From positions 62,001-126,000 of the forward strand of contig NZ_LMNG01000033.1 in the NCBI RefSeq assembly GCF_001423295.1: DNA of 64,000 bases, read 5' to 3'. Source of the stretch: Methylobacterium sp. Leaf112 (GTDB lineage: Bacteria; Pseudomonadota; Alphaproteobacteria; Rhizobiales; Beijerinckiaceae). How positions within the stretch are numbered: position 1 is the first letter of the stretch; the number at the start of each line of letters is the position of its first letter. The translations under genes were made by a program, and so were the position numbers. This document shows positions 46,059 through 55,560 of the stretch, one piece after another. The notes beneath the pieces are model-generated. The model saw only the letters and a program-made list of their open reading frames with translations, was not told the DNA's origin and ran no database searches.

Positions 46059-48113
46059 ATGTTCGTTCTTCATATCGCGCTTCAGGGTTGTCTTCGTGGC
46101 GAAGATGTCGCTTACGGGCTCACGGCGGATACGGGCGGTCATATCCGCTACCTACTGGATCTGGTCGAGGCCTGCGCGCAGGACACCGAGATCGCCCGGA
46201 TCGTGATCGCGACCCGCCTGTTCGGAAGCGCGTTCGGCGACGCCTACGCCGTGCCCGAGGAGCCCGTGTCGAGCAAGGTGACCATCGTGCGACTCGCGAG
46301 CGCGTCGCCGGGCTACCTGCCGAAGGAGGCGCTCCACGCCGAGGTGGAGAGCCTGTCGGACGCTCTGGTCGCCTGGATCCTGGCGCAGCCGACCCGTCCC
46401 GACGTGATCCACGCCCATTATGCCGATGCCGCCGTCGTCGCGGCGAACGTCGAGGACCGACTCGGCATTCCGTTCGTGTTCACGGCTCATTCCCTCGGGC
46501 GTGTGAAGGCGAGGGCGCTCGGATGCCCGGCGACGGACACGCCGGCGCTCGACCACCGCATCGCGGCCGAAGAGACGGGTCTCGCGCGCGCGGCCCTCGT
46601 CATCGCGTCGTCCCGCGACGAAGCGGAGGTCCAGTACGCGACCTACGCAGCCTACGATGCCGGCCGCATTCGCGTCCTGCCGCCGGGAAGCGACCTCGCA
46701 CGCTTCCAGTCGGCTCGGACCTGCGCGCGGGTGGACGCCACCCTCGACCGGTTCCTGCGCGAACCCGGGAAGCCGGCACTGCTGGCGCTCGCCCGTCCGG
46801 TGGCGCGCAAGAACCTCGCCGCCCTGGTCACGGCCTACGGAGAGAGCCCCGAACTTCAGGCCCGCGCCAACCTGATTCTCGTCGCGGGAACCCGCGAAAA
46901 CCTCGATGACCTCGACGGCGGCATGGCCGAGACCATGCGCGAGTTGCTCGTACTCATCGATCGTTACGATCTCTACGGGCGGGTGGCTTATCCGAAGACC
47001 CACCGCCCGGAGGACGTGCCGGCGATCTACGCCTATGCCCGCACCCGGGGCGGGGTCTTCGTCAATCCGGCCCTGAACGAGCCTTTCGGCCTCACCCTGC
47101 TGGAGGCTTCGGCCGCAGGGCTCCCCCTGGTGGCGACGGACAGCGGCGGTCCCAACGATATCGTCGAGACCTGCGGCAACGGGCTCTTGGTCGATCCGCG
47201 CGCGCCCACCGAGATCGCGCGGGCCTGCCTGCGGATCCTCGACGAGCCGGGCCTGCGCGAGCGTTTCGTCGCCGGTGGCGCGCGGGCGGCCGCCGCCTAC
47301 GATTGGGACCGGCACGCCGCGCGCTATCACGCCCTGTTGCGCGCCCTTTCCGTCGCCGAGCCGCCCCTCAGCAATCCGCGCCAACTGCTCATCTGCGATA
47401 TCGACAACACCCTGGTCGGTTGCGAGGCGGGCCTGAAGGCCTTCAGTCAGTGGCGCAGCGAGCAGGAAGGCCTGGCCTTCGGTGTCGCCACCGGGCGCTC
47501 GTTCCACAGCGCCATGGCGATCCTGGAGCAGCAGGCGAGCCCGCGACCCCAGGTGATGATCACCTCCGTGGGGTCGGAAATCTATCACCTCGACCCCAAC
47601 GGGGTGAGCTACACGGCCGACCGGACTTGGCGGGATGTGGTGTCCCGCGGCTGGGACCGGGCGCGCGTCCACGCGGCGCTCGCCGAAGTCGCGGGCCTCG
47701 TGCCGCAGGGGCCCCTGGAGCAGCGGACGCACAAGCTCAGCTATTTCGGGGACGTCGCCACCGCCCGGCAGGTGCAGGCGCGGCTCGACACGGACGGCCT
47801 CGCGGCCACGATCATCCACAGCCATGGCCGCTACCTGGACGTCCTGCCGCCGGCGGCCTCGAAAGGGACCGCCGTCGATCGCGTCCGTGCCCTCTACGGT
47901 CTCGCTGAAGCCGATGTGTTCGTGGCGGGCGATTCCGGCAACGATGTCGAGATGCTGCGTGCCCGACGGCAGGCGATCATCGTGGCGAATTTCTCCGACG
48001 ACCTCGCGAGCCACGCGGCGCTCGCCCATTCCTACGTCGCCCGCGCCACCCATGCGCGCGGCGTCATCGAGGGCGTCGCCCATTTCCGGAAAAGTCCGGC
48101 GCATGCCATCTGA
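46059..48113 (+). CDS. Sucrose-phosphate synthase-like GT4 fused to a HAD phosphatase
   Basis: A 684-aa two-domain enzyme. Residues about 1-430 are an SPS-type GT4 domain: HIALQGCLRGEDVAYG, then TADTGGHIRYLLDLV, then NEPFGLTLLEASAAG. Residues about 440-680 are an S6PP-like HAD-IIB domain with CDIDNTLVG (Asp447, Asp449), the conserved Lys in THKLSYFGD and SKGTAVDRV, and GDSGNDVEML (Asp625, Asp629). The fusion suggests synthesis of a disaccharide phosphate followed by dephosphorylation to a free sugar such as sucrose or mannosylfructose. It could equally build a glycan precursor. No classical ribosome-binding site is seen. It overlaps the next gene by 11 nt. Confidence 0.88.
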   Translation: MFVLHIALQGCLRGEDVAYGLTADTGGHIRYLLDLVEACAQDTEIARIVIATRLFGSAFGDAYAVPEEPVSSKVTIVRLASASPGYLPKEALHAEVESLSDALVAWILAQPTRPDVIHAHYADAAVVAANVEDRLGIPFVFTAHSLGRVKARALGCPATDTPALDHRIAAEETGLARAALVIASSRDEAEVQYATYAAYDAGRIRVLPPGSDLARFQSARTCARVDATLDRFLREPGKPALLALARPVARKNLAALVTAYGESPELQARANLILVAGTRENLDDLDGGMAETMRELLVLIDRYDLYGRVAYPKTHRPEDVPAIYAYARTRGGVFVNPALNEPFGLTLLEASAAGLPLVATDSGGPNDIVETCGNGLLVDPRAPTEIARACLRILDEPGLRERFVAGGARAAAAYDWDRHAARYHALLRALSVAEPPLSNPRQLLICDIDNTLVGCEAGLKAFSQWRSEQEGLAFGVATGRSFHSAMAILEQQASPRPQVMITSVGSEIYHLDPNGVSYTADRTWRDVVSRGWDRARVHAALAEVAGLVPQGPLEQRTHKLSYFGDVATARQVQARLDTDGLAATIIHSHGRYLDVLPPAASKGTAVDRVRALYGLAEADVFVAGDSGNDVEMLRARRQAIIVANFSDDLASHAALAHSYVARATHARGVIEGVAHFRKSPAHAI

Positions 48114-48978
48114 TCGAGCGGCCGGCGTCAGCGTCCTCACCCTGGTGCGAGGCCGCGACGCGCACCTGCGTAACCTCATGCTCGGGCTCGCCGGGCAGAC
48201 GATGCCCCCCCTGGAACTCGTCATCGCCTGGATGCAGCCGGAGCCCGCGCTGGATCTGCCGGATGCCGGCTGTCCCGTCCGCCACCTCCACGTGCCCGGG
48301 GAGCCGATGCCGCTCGCCGCCGCCCGCAACAGGGCCGCCGCTGCGGCGCGGGGCGAGCGCCTGATCTTCCTCGACGTGGACTGCATCCCGGGCCCGGGGC
48401 TGGTCGCGGCCTATGCGGGTGCCGAGGCGGAGGGGCTTTTGCTCGGCGAGGTGCTCTACCTTCCCGAAGGCGCCATCGGTCCGCACCTCGATTGCGCAGC
48501 CCTCGACCGGGTCGGGCGGGTGCATCCGGCCAAACCCTCCATTCCCGCCAGCGGCCTGCGCCGGGAACCCGAGGCGAAGGAACTCTGGGGCCTGTCCTTC
48601 GCCCTTCCGGCCCGCGCCTACGCGAAGATCGGCGGCATGGATGAGGGCTATGTCGGCTACGGTGGCGAGGAGACGGATTTCGCCGTGCGTCTGGCCGCGT
48701 CCGGCGTGCCGACCGACTGGATCGCCGGCGCGCGCGCCTATCACCAGCATCACCCCGTCCACGTGCCGCCCCTGCCGCACTTCGATTCCATCCTGCGCAA
48801 CGCCGCCCGCTTCCACGCCCGGCACGGGACATGGTGCATGGAGTACTGGCTCGGCCAGTTCCGCGACGCCGGGCTCATCGGTTGGGATGCGGACGCGCCC
48901 GCGATCCGCCGTCTGCGCGCGCCGTCGCCTGCCGAGATCGCCGCCGCCCGCCGGCCCGGCACCTGCCTGTTCTCCTGA
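48103..48978 (+). CDS. GT2-family glycosyltransferase (first of a paralogous pair)
   Basis: A 291-aa GT-A enzyme. Motifs in order are SVLTLVRGRDAHLRNLMLGL, PLAAARNRAAAAARG, LIFLDVDCIPGP (the DxD site) and LLLGEVLYLPEG, then GGMDEGYVGYGGEETDF (the GT2 acceptor/ED motif) and YHQHHPVHVPPLPH. It is predicted to add a sugar from a nucleotide donor. Its ATG lies inside the end of the SPS-like gene (11-nt overlap), so translation is coupled. The same set of motifs recurs in the gene at 50107, so the two are paralogues separated by a GT28-like gene. Confidence 0.9.
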   Translation: MPSDRAAGVSVLTLVRGRDAHLRNLMLGLAGQTMPPLELVIAWMQPEPALDLPDAGCPVRHLHVPGEPMPLAAARNRAAAAARGERLIFLDVDCIPGPGLVAAYAGAEAEGLLLGEVLYLPEGAIGPHLDCAALDRVGRVHPAKPSIPASGLRREPEAKELWGLSFALPARAYAKIGGMDEGYVGYGGEETDFAVRLAASGVPTDWIAGARAYHQHHPVHVPPLPHFDSILRNAARFHARHGTWCMEYWLGQFRDAGLIGWDADAPAIRRLRAPSPAEIAAARRPGTCLFS

Positions 48979-48992
48979 CCCGCCCGAGGCCC

Positions 48993-50102
48993 ATGCCGAA
49001 ACCCATCGCCTTCTTCGTCCACCATCAGGGGCGCGGCCACGCCAACCGCACCCGCGCCCTGGTGGCCGAATTCTCCGCCGCGCGGCCGGTTTCGGTGCTG
49101 ACTGCCGATCCCGGCCTGTTCGACGGCTTCTCTCGCGACATCGAGATCATCGCCCTGCCCAACATGATCGGCGCCGCCGTGCCGACGGCGCGCCTGTTCG
49201 CCGAACCGACGCCGCAGGTGATGCATTGCGTGCCGCTCGGCGTCGCCGAGACCCGCCGGACCATGCGGACGATCCTCGACCACCTCGACGACCGGCAGGT
49301 CGGTCTGTTCGTGGTCGACGTCTCGGCCGAGATCGCCCTGCTGGCCCGCGCCGCGAGCGTGCCGGCCGTGCAGATCCGCATGCACGGCGACCGCTCCGAT
49401 ATCGGCCATATCGGGTCCTACGAGGCCTGCGTCGGCATGCTCGCGCCGTTCGACCCGCGCCTGGAACAGGACGACTACCCCGCCTACCTGCGCGCCAAGA
49501 CCTTCTACAGCGGCGGTCTGTGCACCAGCGTCGATCCGGTGCCGTCGCGCGCTGACGCCCGCGCCCGCTTGCGGCTCGACCCCGACCGCGAGATCGTCGT
49601 CGCCGTCACGGGAGGCGGAGGCAGTGGTACGCCCTACGCGCCGCTGACGGTTGCCGCGCGGGCCGTCCCGGACGCCCTGTGGCTGACCCTCGGACCGACC
49701 CATCGCGAAGGTCACGAAACCGATTTCGCCAACCTGCGCGAGCTCGGCTGGGTCCCATCCGTCACCGATTACCTCGCGGCCGCCGACATCGTCATCGCTT
49801 CGGCCGGCGACAACACGGTCCACGAGGTCGCACGGGTGGGGGGACGGCTCGTGGTGATGCCGGAATGGCGCTACTTCGGCGAGCAGACGCGCAAGGCCGA
49901 CGCCCTCGTACGTCTCGGCGCAGCCGTGCAGGCGCCGAACTGGCCCGGTGACCTCCAGGGCTGGCGCGACCTCCTCGACCGCGCCCGCCGCCTCGACGGC
50001 GAAACCCTGCGCCCGCTCCATGCGCCGGACGCCGCAACCCGCGCCGCGGGCTGGCTCGAGAGCCTCACCGACGACCTCTGGGCCGGCGCGCCCGGCGTGT
50101 GA
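48993..50102 (+). CDS. GT28/MurG-like glycosyltransferase
   Basis: A 369-aa GT-B protein with N-terminal FFVHHQGRGHANRTRALVAE and a C-terminal donor-binding part GGGGSGTPYAPL, YLAAADIVIASAGDNTVHEVA and MPEWRYFGEQTRKADAL, which match the GT28 C-terminal domain. GRGHA resembles the GGHxA loop of MurG. It probably transfers a sugar to a lipid- or glycan-linked acceptor. It starts 14 nt after the previous gene, with GAGG upstream, and ends 4 nt before the next; it is in the middle of one tight operon. Confidence 0.85.
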   Translation: MPKPIAFFVHHQGRGHANRTRALVAEFSAARPVSVLTADPGLFDGFSRDIEIIALPNMIGAAVPTARLFAEPTPQVMHCVPLGVAETRRTMRTILDHLDDRQVGLFVVDVSAEIALLARAASVPAVQIRMHGDRSDIGHIGSYEACVGMLAPFDPRLEQDDYPAYLRAKTFYSGGLCTSVDPVPSRADARARLRLDPDREIVVAVTGGGGSGTPYAPLTVAARAVPDALWLTLGPTHREGHETDFANLRELGWVPSVTDYLAAADIVIASAGDNTVHEVARVGGRLVVMPEWRYFGEQTRKADALVRLGAAVQAPNWPGDLQGWRDLLDRARRLDGETLRPLHAPDAATRAAGWLESLTDDLWAGAPGV

Positions 50103-50106
50103 TCGT

Positions 50107-51075
50107 ATGCTCAACTCCAGCTCGGACCCGCAAAATATGTCGACCGTTTCTGTCGTGACGCTGGCCAAGGGGCGGCCGGAGCATCTCGCCAACGTGGTGC
50201 GGGGCCTGATGCGCCAGACCCGAATGCCGGACGAACTCATCGTCGCATGCATGCAGGAGCAGCCCTACGATTTGCCGGAGACGCCGTTCCCGATCAGCCA
50301 GATCGTGATGGCCGGCGATCCGCTGCCCCTGGCGGCCGCGCGCAACCGCGCCGTGGCGACGGCGTCGGGCGGGGTGATCGTGTTCCTCGACGTCGATTGC
50401 ATCCCGGCGCCGTCCCTTGTCGCGGATTACACCCGTCATCTCGAAGAATTCGACGGCCTGCTCATGGGCGAGGTGCTCTATCTCCCGGCCGGTGCCACCC
50501 TGGGCGACTGGACCTACGAGGCCTTCGCGGCCGTCGCCGAGAAGCACTCGGACCGGCGCGGACCACCGGCCGAGGGCATCGAGGTCTGCGGCGACTACCG
50601 CTGCTTCTGGTCGCTGAATTTCGCAATGCTGCGCGCGACTTTCTTGCGGCTCGGCGGCTTCGACGAGCGCTACTCCGGCTACGGCGGCGAGGACACGGAT
50701 TTCGGAAAGACCCTGGATGAACGCGGCATCGCCATTGCGTGGTTGAAGGGTGCGCTGGTCTATCACCAGTACCATCCGCACCATATGCCGCCGATTCACC
50801 ACATCGCCAGTGTGGTGCGCAACGCCGAGCTGTTCGAGGCCAAGTGGGGCTACCGCACCATGGGCCACTGGCTCTACGCCTTCCGCCTCATGGGCCTGAT
50901 CGACGATACGCCCGGCCAGCCGATCCGCATCCTGCGCGAACCGGATGCCGACGATCGCGCACTCACGGGCCAGCATGGCCACCAGCCCTATACCAACACC
51001 GCCTCGGTCATCCGCATCCTCGATGCGCGAATCGCGGCCGGGCAACCCGCAGGTACGGAGCCCGCGGCCGCATGA
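50107..51075 (+). CDS. GT2-family glycosyltransferase (second paralogue)
   Basis: A 322-aa GT-A enzyme closely resembling the gene at 48103: SVVTLAKGRPEHLANVVRGL, PLAAARNRAVATASGG, VFLDVDCIPAPS, LLMGEVLYLPAG, GGFDERYSGYGGEDTDF and YHQYHPHHMPPIHH. An extra Cys-containing segment (EVCGDYRCFWSLNF) and a longer C-terminal tail distinguish it. The start at 50107 is 4 nt after the GT28 stop; an internal ATG at 50137 would also give a plausible N-terminus (MSTVSVVT). Its stop overlaps the start of the next GT4 gene (ATGA). Confidence 0.9.
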   Translation: MLNSSSDPQNMSTVSVVTLAKGRPEHLANVVRGLMRQTRMPDELIVACMQEQPYDLPETPFPISQIVMAGDPLPLAAARNRAVATASGGVIVFLDVDCIPAPSLVADYTRHLEEFDGLLMGEVLYLPAGATLGDWTYEAFAAVAEKHSDRRGPPAEGIEVCGDYRCFWSLNFAMLRATFLRLGGFDERYSGYGGEDTDFGKTLDERGIAIAWLKGALVYHQYHPHHMPPIHHIASVVRNAELFEAKWGYRTMGHWLYAFRLMGLIDDTPGQPIRILREPDADDRALTGQHGHQPYTNTASVIRILDARIAAGQPAGTEPAAA

Positions 51076-52139
51076 GGATCGCCCTCCTGGCGCATGTGCG
51101 CCAGCCCATCGCGCCGCCGTTCCGGGGGGGCATGGAGGCCCATAGCTGGCACCTCGCCGAGGGGCTCCGGGCGCGCGGCCACGACGTCGTGCTGTTCGCC
51201 TCGGGGGACAGCGACGGGCGTTTCGCGATCGATCCGGTGCTGCCCGAGCATCAGGAAAAGTCGTTCCCGGGCGAGGAGCACACCGGCAATCCGGCGCTCA
51301 TCGCCCATCTCGACGCCGGCTATGCGGCAGCCTGCGACCGCATCGCCGCCGGTGGCTTCGATGTCCTGCACAACAACAGCCTGAGCCGCCTGCCCCTGGA
51401 ACAGCGGCGGACGCGGGCCGTGCCGACGGTCACATCGCTGCACGTTCCGCCCTACGACGCCCTGCGCTGGTTCGTGCAGAACAGCATCTCGCCCGTGCAC
51501 CGCATCACCGCCACGTCGCACGGCCAGATGCATGCGTGGTTTCCGCAAGGAAGCCCACCGGAGGTCTCGGTGCTGCACAACGGCGTCGATCCGTCGGCCT
51601 GGCCGTATCGCGACCACGGCGATGGTAGCGCGGTCTGGTGCGGCCGGATCACCCCCTTCAAGGGCACGCATCTGGCGATCCGAGCCGCACGGCGCGCCGG
51701 CATCGCCCTGACCCTGTTCGGCTCGACGGAAGACACCGCGTACTGGGAAGGCGTGGTCTTGCCCCTACTCGGCGGCGCGATCCGCTATGGCGGGCACCTC
51801 GACGGTCCATCCCTGGCACGGGAAATCGGAAAGGCCTCCGTATTTCTGTTCACGCCGTGCTGGGACGAGCCGTTCGGCCTCGTCACCATCGAGGCCATGG
51901 CGTGCGGGCTTCCCGTCGCCAGCATCGATCGGGGTGCGGCCCGCGAAGTCATCGGCGAGGCGGGGGCCTTCGCCCCGTCCGGCGACGAGGACGCCCTGGA
52001 GGCCACCTTGGCCGGTGCCATCGCGGAGGCTCTCGCGATCCCTCGCCGAATCGCGCATGCGCGCGTGCGACAAAACTTTACCCAGAATCTCTGGCTCGAC
52101 CGCTGCGAGCGTCTCTACGCGGAAGCCCGCAACGCATGA
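51072..52139 (+). CDS. GT4-family glycosyltransferase (last gene of cluster)
   Basis: A 355-aa GT-B enzyme: N-terminal LLAHVRQPIAPPFRGGMEAH, a C-domain VLHNGVDPSAWPYRDHG, then VWCGRITPFKGTHLAIRA, and DEPFGLVTIEAMACGLPVA (E-x7-E). It may be the enzyme that completes the glycan made by the plus-strand arm. It is translationally coupled to the upstream GT2 by a 4-nt ATGA overlap. No terminator is obvious downstream. Confidence 0.9.
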   Translation: MRIALLAHVRQPIAPPFRGGMEAHSWHLAEGLRARGHDVVLFASGDSDGRFAIDPVLPEHQEKSFPGEEHTGNPALIAHLDAGYAAACDRIAAGGFDVLHNNSLSRLPLEQRRTRAVPTVTSLHVPPYDALRWFVQNSISPVHRITATSHGQMHAWFPQGSPPEVSVLHNGVDPSAWPYRDHGDGSAVWCGRITPFKGTHLAIRAARRAGIALTLFGSTEDTAYWEGVVLPLLGGAIRYGGHLDGPSLAREIGKASVFLFTPCWDEPFGLVTIEAMACGLPVASIDRGAAREVIGEAGAFAPSGDEDALEATLAGAIAEALAIPRRIAHARVRQNFTQNLWLDRCERLYAEARNA

Positions 52140-52519
52140 ATCCATGCTGGCGTACAGCGATGTGATCTCGACCGTAGAACAATCCGAGCGTATTGCCCCT
52201 ATATCCATTTTCGCGTGTGCCCTGCGGGCGAAGATTCCGTGAATCTTCGTAGGCCACTTCCGGTCGCCGCTGACGGTCAGGCGGCCTCGAACCTGTCGCG
52301 GCGGCTTTTTGCGGCCGACCGAGGGCGTCGCCGTCTGGAGCGCAGGCCTGTTTTGCGGCAAGAGACGCCTATGGAACGACGCCCGCTCTCCGATATTCGC
52401 TTGCCACCGTATTCCCGTCCCACGGCCGGCCGCATCGACGCGGGGTGCAAGATTTGGCCGTGCCCGTCCGAAGCGCTCGCTGCTCAAGTCATCCGCTGCG
52501 CCCCTTCGAGCTCGTCCGT
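52140..52519. other. Intergenic region before the hybrid kinase
   Basis: About 380 nt. No gene or clear hairpin is seen. An early segment near 52150-52210 is slightly A/T-rich and may hold the kinase promoter. The same frame as the kinase is open from a GTG at 52445, but those 25 residues lack conservation character. Confidence 0.5.
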
Positions 52520-55474
52520 ATGACGGGTCCGGAGGCTGCCGAACTCCTGCAGCGTGCCGACGCCCTCGCGGAGGAAGCCGCGCGGTTGCGTGCTCAGGTG
52601 CACGGGCAGGTGCCCTGGGCCAAAGTCCCAACGACCGTGCCGGAGTCCGGGATCTCCCCGCCTGGGCCGGGAGAGGCCGAGGGGCACGCGCGAGCGATCC
52701 TCGACAGTACCACCCGCATCGCCATCATCGGCATGGACCCGGACGGACGCGTCACCGACTGGAATACGGGCGCCGAGCGCATCTTCGGCTGGACCCGCGA
52801 GACGATCCGGGGCCAAGCGATCGAACGGCTGTTCACGCCGGAGGATGTCCTGTCCGGCCACCCCGCAGCCGAGCGGCGCCGCGCCCATGACCAGAGCCGT
52901 GCCGACAGCGAGCGCTGGTATCTGCGGGCGGACGGGTCCCGGTTCTGGGCGTCCGGGGAGACGACGCCACTGCGCGATCCCGGTGGCGACCTCATCGGCC
53001 TCGTGAAGGTCCTGAGCGACCGCACCGAGGAGCACCGGATCGGCACCGCCCTCGAAGAGACCGAGACGCGTCTGCGCCGGGCGCAGGAAGCCGGCGGCAT
53101 CGGGGTGTTCTCCGTCGGGATCGACGACGCCATCCTCTACACCACGCCGGAATTCTGCCGCCTCTACGGCTTGCCCGAGCGGGCGACCTATCCGGCGGCG
53201 GCGTTCGAGGTTCTGATCATCCCTCAGGATTCACACCTCGTCTCGACGGCGGAGAGCCGCCGGCGCGGGGACCTGATCCGTGACGTCGAGTACCGGATCC
53301 GGCGACCCGATACGGGGGAACTCCGCTGGATCGCCCGCCGGGGCGAGATCGAGCGCGACGGCACCGGCCGTCCGGTCCGCTTCTCCGGCGTGGCGCGCGA
53401 CATCACCGAACAGCGCTATGCCCGCGATGCGCTGGCTACGAGCGAGGCACGGTACCGCGCGCTGTTCGAGGCCATCGACGACGGCTTCTGCATCATCGAG
53501 TTCTTCGACGGGCCGCACGGACCTGCGAGCGACTACGTCCACGTCGAGGCGAACCCTGGCTACGAGCGCCATACGGGCATCCCGAACATCGTCGGCCGTA
53601 CCCTGCGCGATCTTGCGGCCGCCGAAGCGGATGGCTGGCTCGACCTCTACGGAGGCGTCCTGCGGACGGGCGAATCGATCCGGTTCGAGCGCGCCTTTCC
53701 GGCCGCCGGGCGCCACATCGAGGTTTCCGCCGCCCGGATCGAACCGCCGAGCCGGCGCCAGGTCTCCGTGCTGTTCCGGGACATCTCGGCACGGCGCGCG
53801 GCCGAGGACGCCCTGCGCGCCAGCGAGGCCGTGGCCCGCGAGAACGTCGAGCGCGTGCAACTGGCGTTGGCCGCCGGTGCGATCATCGGGACCTGGGTTT
53901 GGGATCTCGCCGCCGACCGCTTCAGCGTGGACGAGGCCTTCGCCCGCAGTTTCGGCCTCGATCCCACCGTGGGACGCGAAGGCCTGAGCCTCGCCCAGGT
54001 CATCGAGACCGTGCACCCGGACGACCGAGACGCCCTGACGGCGGCGATTGGCACGGCGTTGGCGCAAGGCGGGCCCTACGCGCACCAATACCGCACCAAG
54101 CGTGCGGACGGGCTCTACTACTGGCTGGAGGCGAACGGGCGTGTCGAGCATGCTCCGGACGGCACGCCGTTGCGGTTTCCGGGCGTCCTGATCGACGTCG
54201 AGGAGCGACGCGCCGTCGAGGCCGAGCGCGAGCGCGTCACCGAGCAGCTCCGCCGCCTCAACGAGAACTTGGAGCAGCGCGTCGTCGAGCGGACGGCCGA
54301 GCTGATGCGGACCGAGGAGGCCCTGCGCCAGTCCCAGAAGATGGAGGCCGTCGGGCAATTGACCGGGGGCCTCGCCCACGACTTCAACAACATGCTCGCG
54401 GGCATCGTCGGTTCGTTGGAGCTGATGCAGACCCGACTGCTCCAGGGCCGGGTCGGCGATATCGAGCGCTACATCGCCGCCGCACAGGGCGCGGCCCGCC
54501 GCGCCGCCGCCCTGACCCATCGTCTTCTGGCGTTCTCGCGTCGTCAGACCCTGGCCCCGAAGCCCATCGATGCGAACCGTCTGGTGGAGGGCATGGAGGA
54601 GCTGGTGCGCCGCACCGTCGGGCCGGCGGTCTCCGTCGAGGTCGTGGGGGCGGCAGGACTGTGGTCGACCCATGTCGATCCGAGCCAACTGGAGAACGCG
54701 CTCCTCAACCTGTGCATCAACGCGCGCGATGCGATGCCGGACGGCGGGCGCATCGTCATCGAGACCGGCAACCGCTGGCTCGACTCGCGCAGCGCCCGCG
54801 AGCGGGACCTGGAGCCGGGCCAGTACATCTCCCTCTGCGTCTCGGACAACGGCACCGGCATGACGCCGGACGTGGTCGCGAAGGCCTTCGACCCGTTCTT
54901 TACCACCAAGCCCATGGGGGAGGGCACCGGCTTGGGGCTCAGCATGATCTACGGATTCGCCAAGCAATCGGGCGGGCAGGTGAGGATCTATTCCGAGCCC
55001 GGCGAGGGCACCATGGTGTGCCTGTACCTGCCCCGTCATCTCGGGGAGGCGGAAGGGGTGGAGGTGGTCCCGGACCTGTCCGAGGCGGCACGGGCGCGGG
55101 CGGGCGAGACGGTGCTGGTGGTCGACGACGAACCGACCGTCCGGATGCTCGTCACAGAAGTGTTGGAGGATCTCGGCTACGCGGCCATCGAGGCGGCCGA
55201 CGGCGCTTCCGGGCTGCAGGTGCTGCAATCGGATGTGCGCATCGACCTTCTGGTCAGCGATGTCGGCTTACCCGGTGGCATGAACGGCCGGCAGATGGCG
55301 GAAGCGGCGCAACTCTCGCGGCCTGGCCTGAAAGTTCTCTTCATCACCGGCTACGCCGAGAATGCGGCCCTCAACCACGGCCACTTGGCACCCGGCATGC
55401 AAGTCATGGTCAAGCCGTTCGCCCTCGAAGCACTGGCCGCCCGAATCCGCAACCTCATCGAAGGCACGGGTTGA
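52520..55474 (+). CDS. Hybrid histidine kinase with multiple PAS domains and receiver
   Basis: A 984-aa cytoplasmic sensor. Four PAS/PAC domains are recognisable, roughly at residues 55-170, 175-290, 310-425 and 445-570 (for example DPDGRVTDWNTGAERIFGW and QRYARDALATSEARYRALFE). A coiled-coil follows, then the HisKA phosphoacceptor GGLAHDFNNMLAG (His620), an HATPase_c domain with NALLNLCINARDAMP, DNGTGM and GTGLGLSMIYG, and a C-terminal receiver with VLVVDDEP and the phospho-Asp in VSDVGLPGG (Asp914). This layout resembles blue-light/FixL-type hybrid kinases, but no LOV cysteine motif was noted. No separate response regulator gene is adjacent. Confidence 0.93.
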   Translation: MTGPEAAELLQRADALAEEAARLRAQVHGQVPWAKVPTTVPESGISPPGPGEAEGHARAILDSTTRIAIIGMDPDGRVTDWNTGAERIFGWTRETIRGQAIERLFTPEDVLSGHPAAERRRAHDQSRADSERWYLRADGSRFWASGETTPLRDPGGDLIGLVKVLSDRTEEHRIGTALEETETRLRRAQEAGGIGVFSVGIDDAILYTTPEFCRLYGLPERATYPAAAFEVLIIPQDSHLVSTAESRRRGDLIRDVEYRIRRPDTGELRWIARRGEIERDGTGRPVRFSGVARDITEQRYARDALATSEARYRALFEAIDDGFCIIEFFDGPHGPASDYVHVEANPGYERHTGIPNIVGRTLRDLAAAEADGWLDLYGGVLRTGESIRFERAFPAAGRHIEVSAARIEPPSRRQVSVLFRDISARRAAEDALRASEAVARENVERVQLALAAGAIIGTWVWDLAADRFSVDEAFARSFGLDPTVGREGLSLAQVIETVHPDDRDALTAAIGTALAQGGPYAHQYRTKRADGLYYWLEANGRVEHAPDGTPLRFPGVLIDVEERRAVEAERERVTEQLRRLNENLEQRVVERTAELMRTEEALRQSQKMEAVGQLTGGLAHDFNNMLAGIVGSLELMQTRLLQGRVGDIERYIAAAQGAARRAAALTHRLLAFSRRQTLAPKPIDANRLVEGMEELVRRTVGPAVSVEVVGAAGLWSTHVDPSQLENALLNLCINARDAMPDGGRIVIETGNRWLDSRSARERDLEPGQYISLCVSDNGTGMTPDVVAKAFDPFFTTKPMGEGTGLGLSMIYGFAKQSGGQVRIYSEPGEGTMVCLYLPRHLGEAEGVEVVPDLSEAARARAGETVLVVDDEPTVRMLVTEVLEDLGYAAIEAADGASGLQVLQSDVRIDLLVSDVGLPGGMNGRQMAEAAQLSRPGLKVLFITGYAENAALNHGHLAPGMQVMVKPFALEALAARIRNLIEGTG

Positions 55475-55507
55475 GAGGCAGGTCCGTCGCGTCGGCGTGA
55501 CCGTCCC

Positions 55508-55547
55508 GCGTGAAGGGCCGGCACGCTTCTGCGCCGGCCCTTCACGC
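55508..55547. terminator. Strong bidirectional hairpin between kinase and YidB genes
   Basis: A perfect 15-bp stem (GCGTGAAGGGCCGGC and its complement) with a 10-nt loop at 55523-55532, between convergent genes. There is no clear U tract, but it is the longest perfect stem noted in the window. Confidence 0.75.
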
Positions 55548-55560
55548 GCCCTGCGGGACG

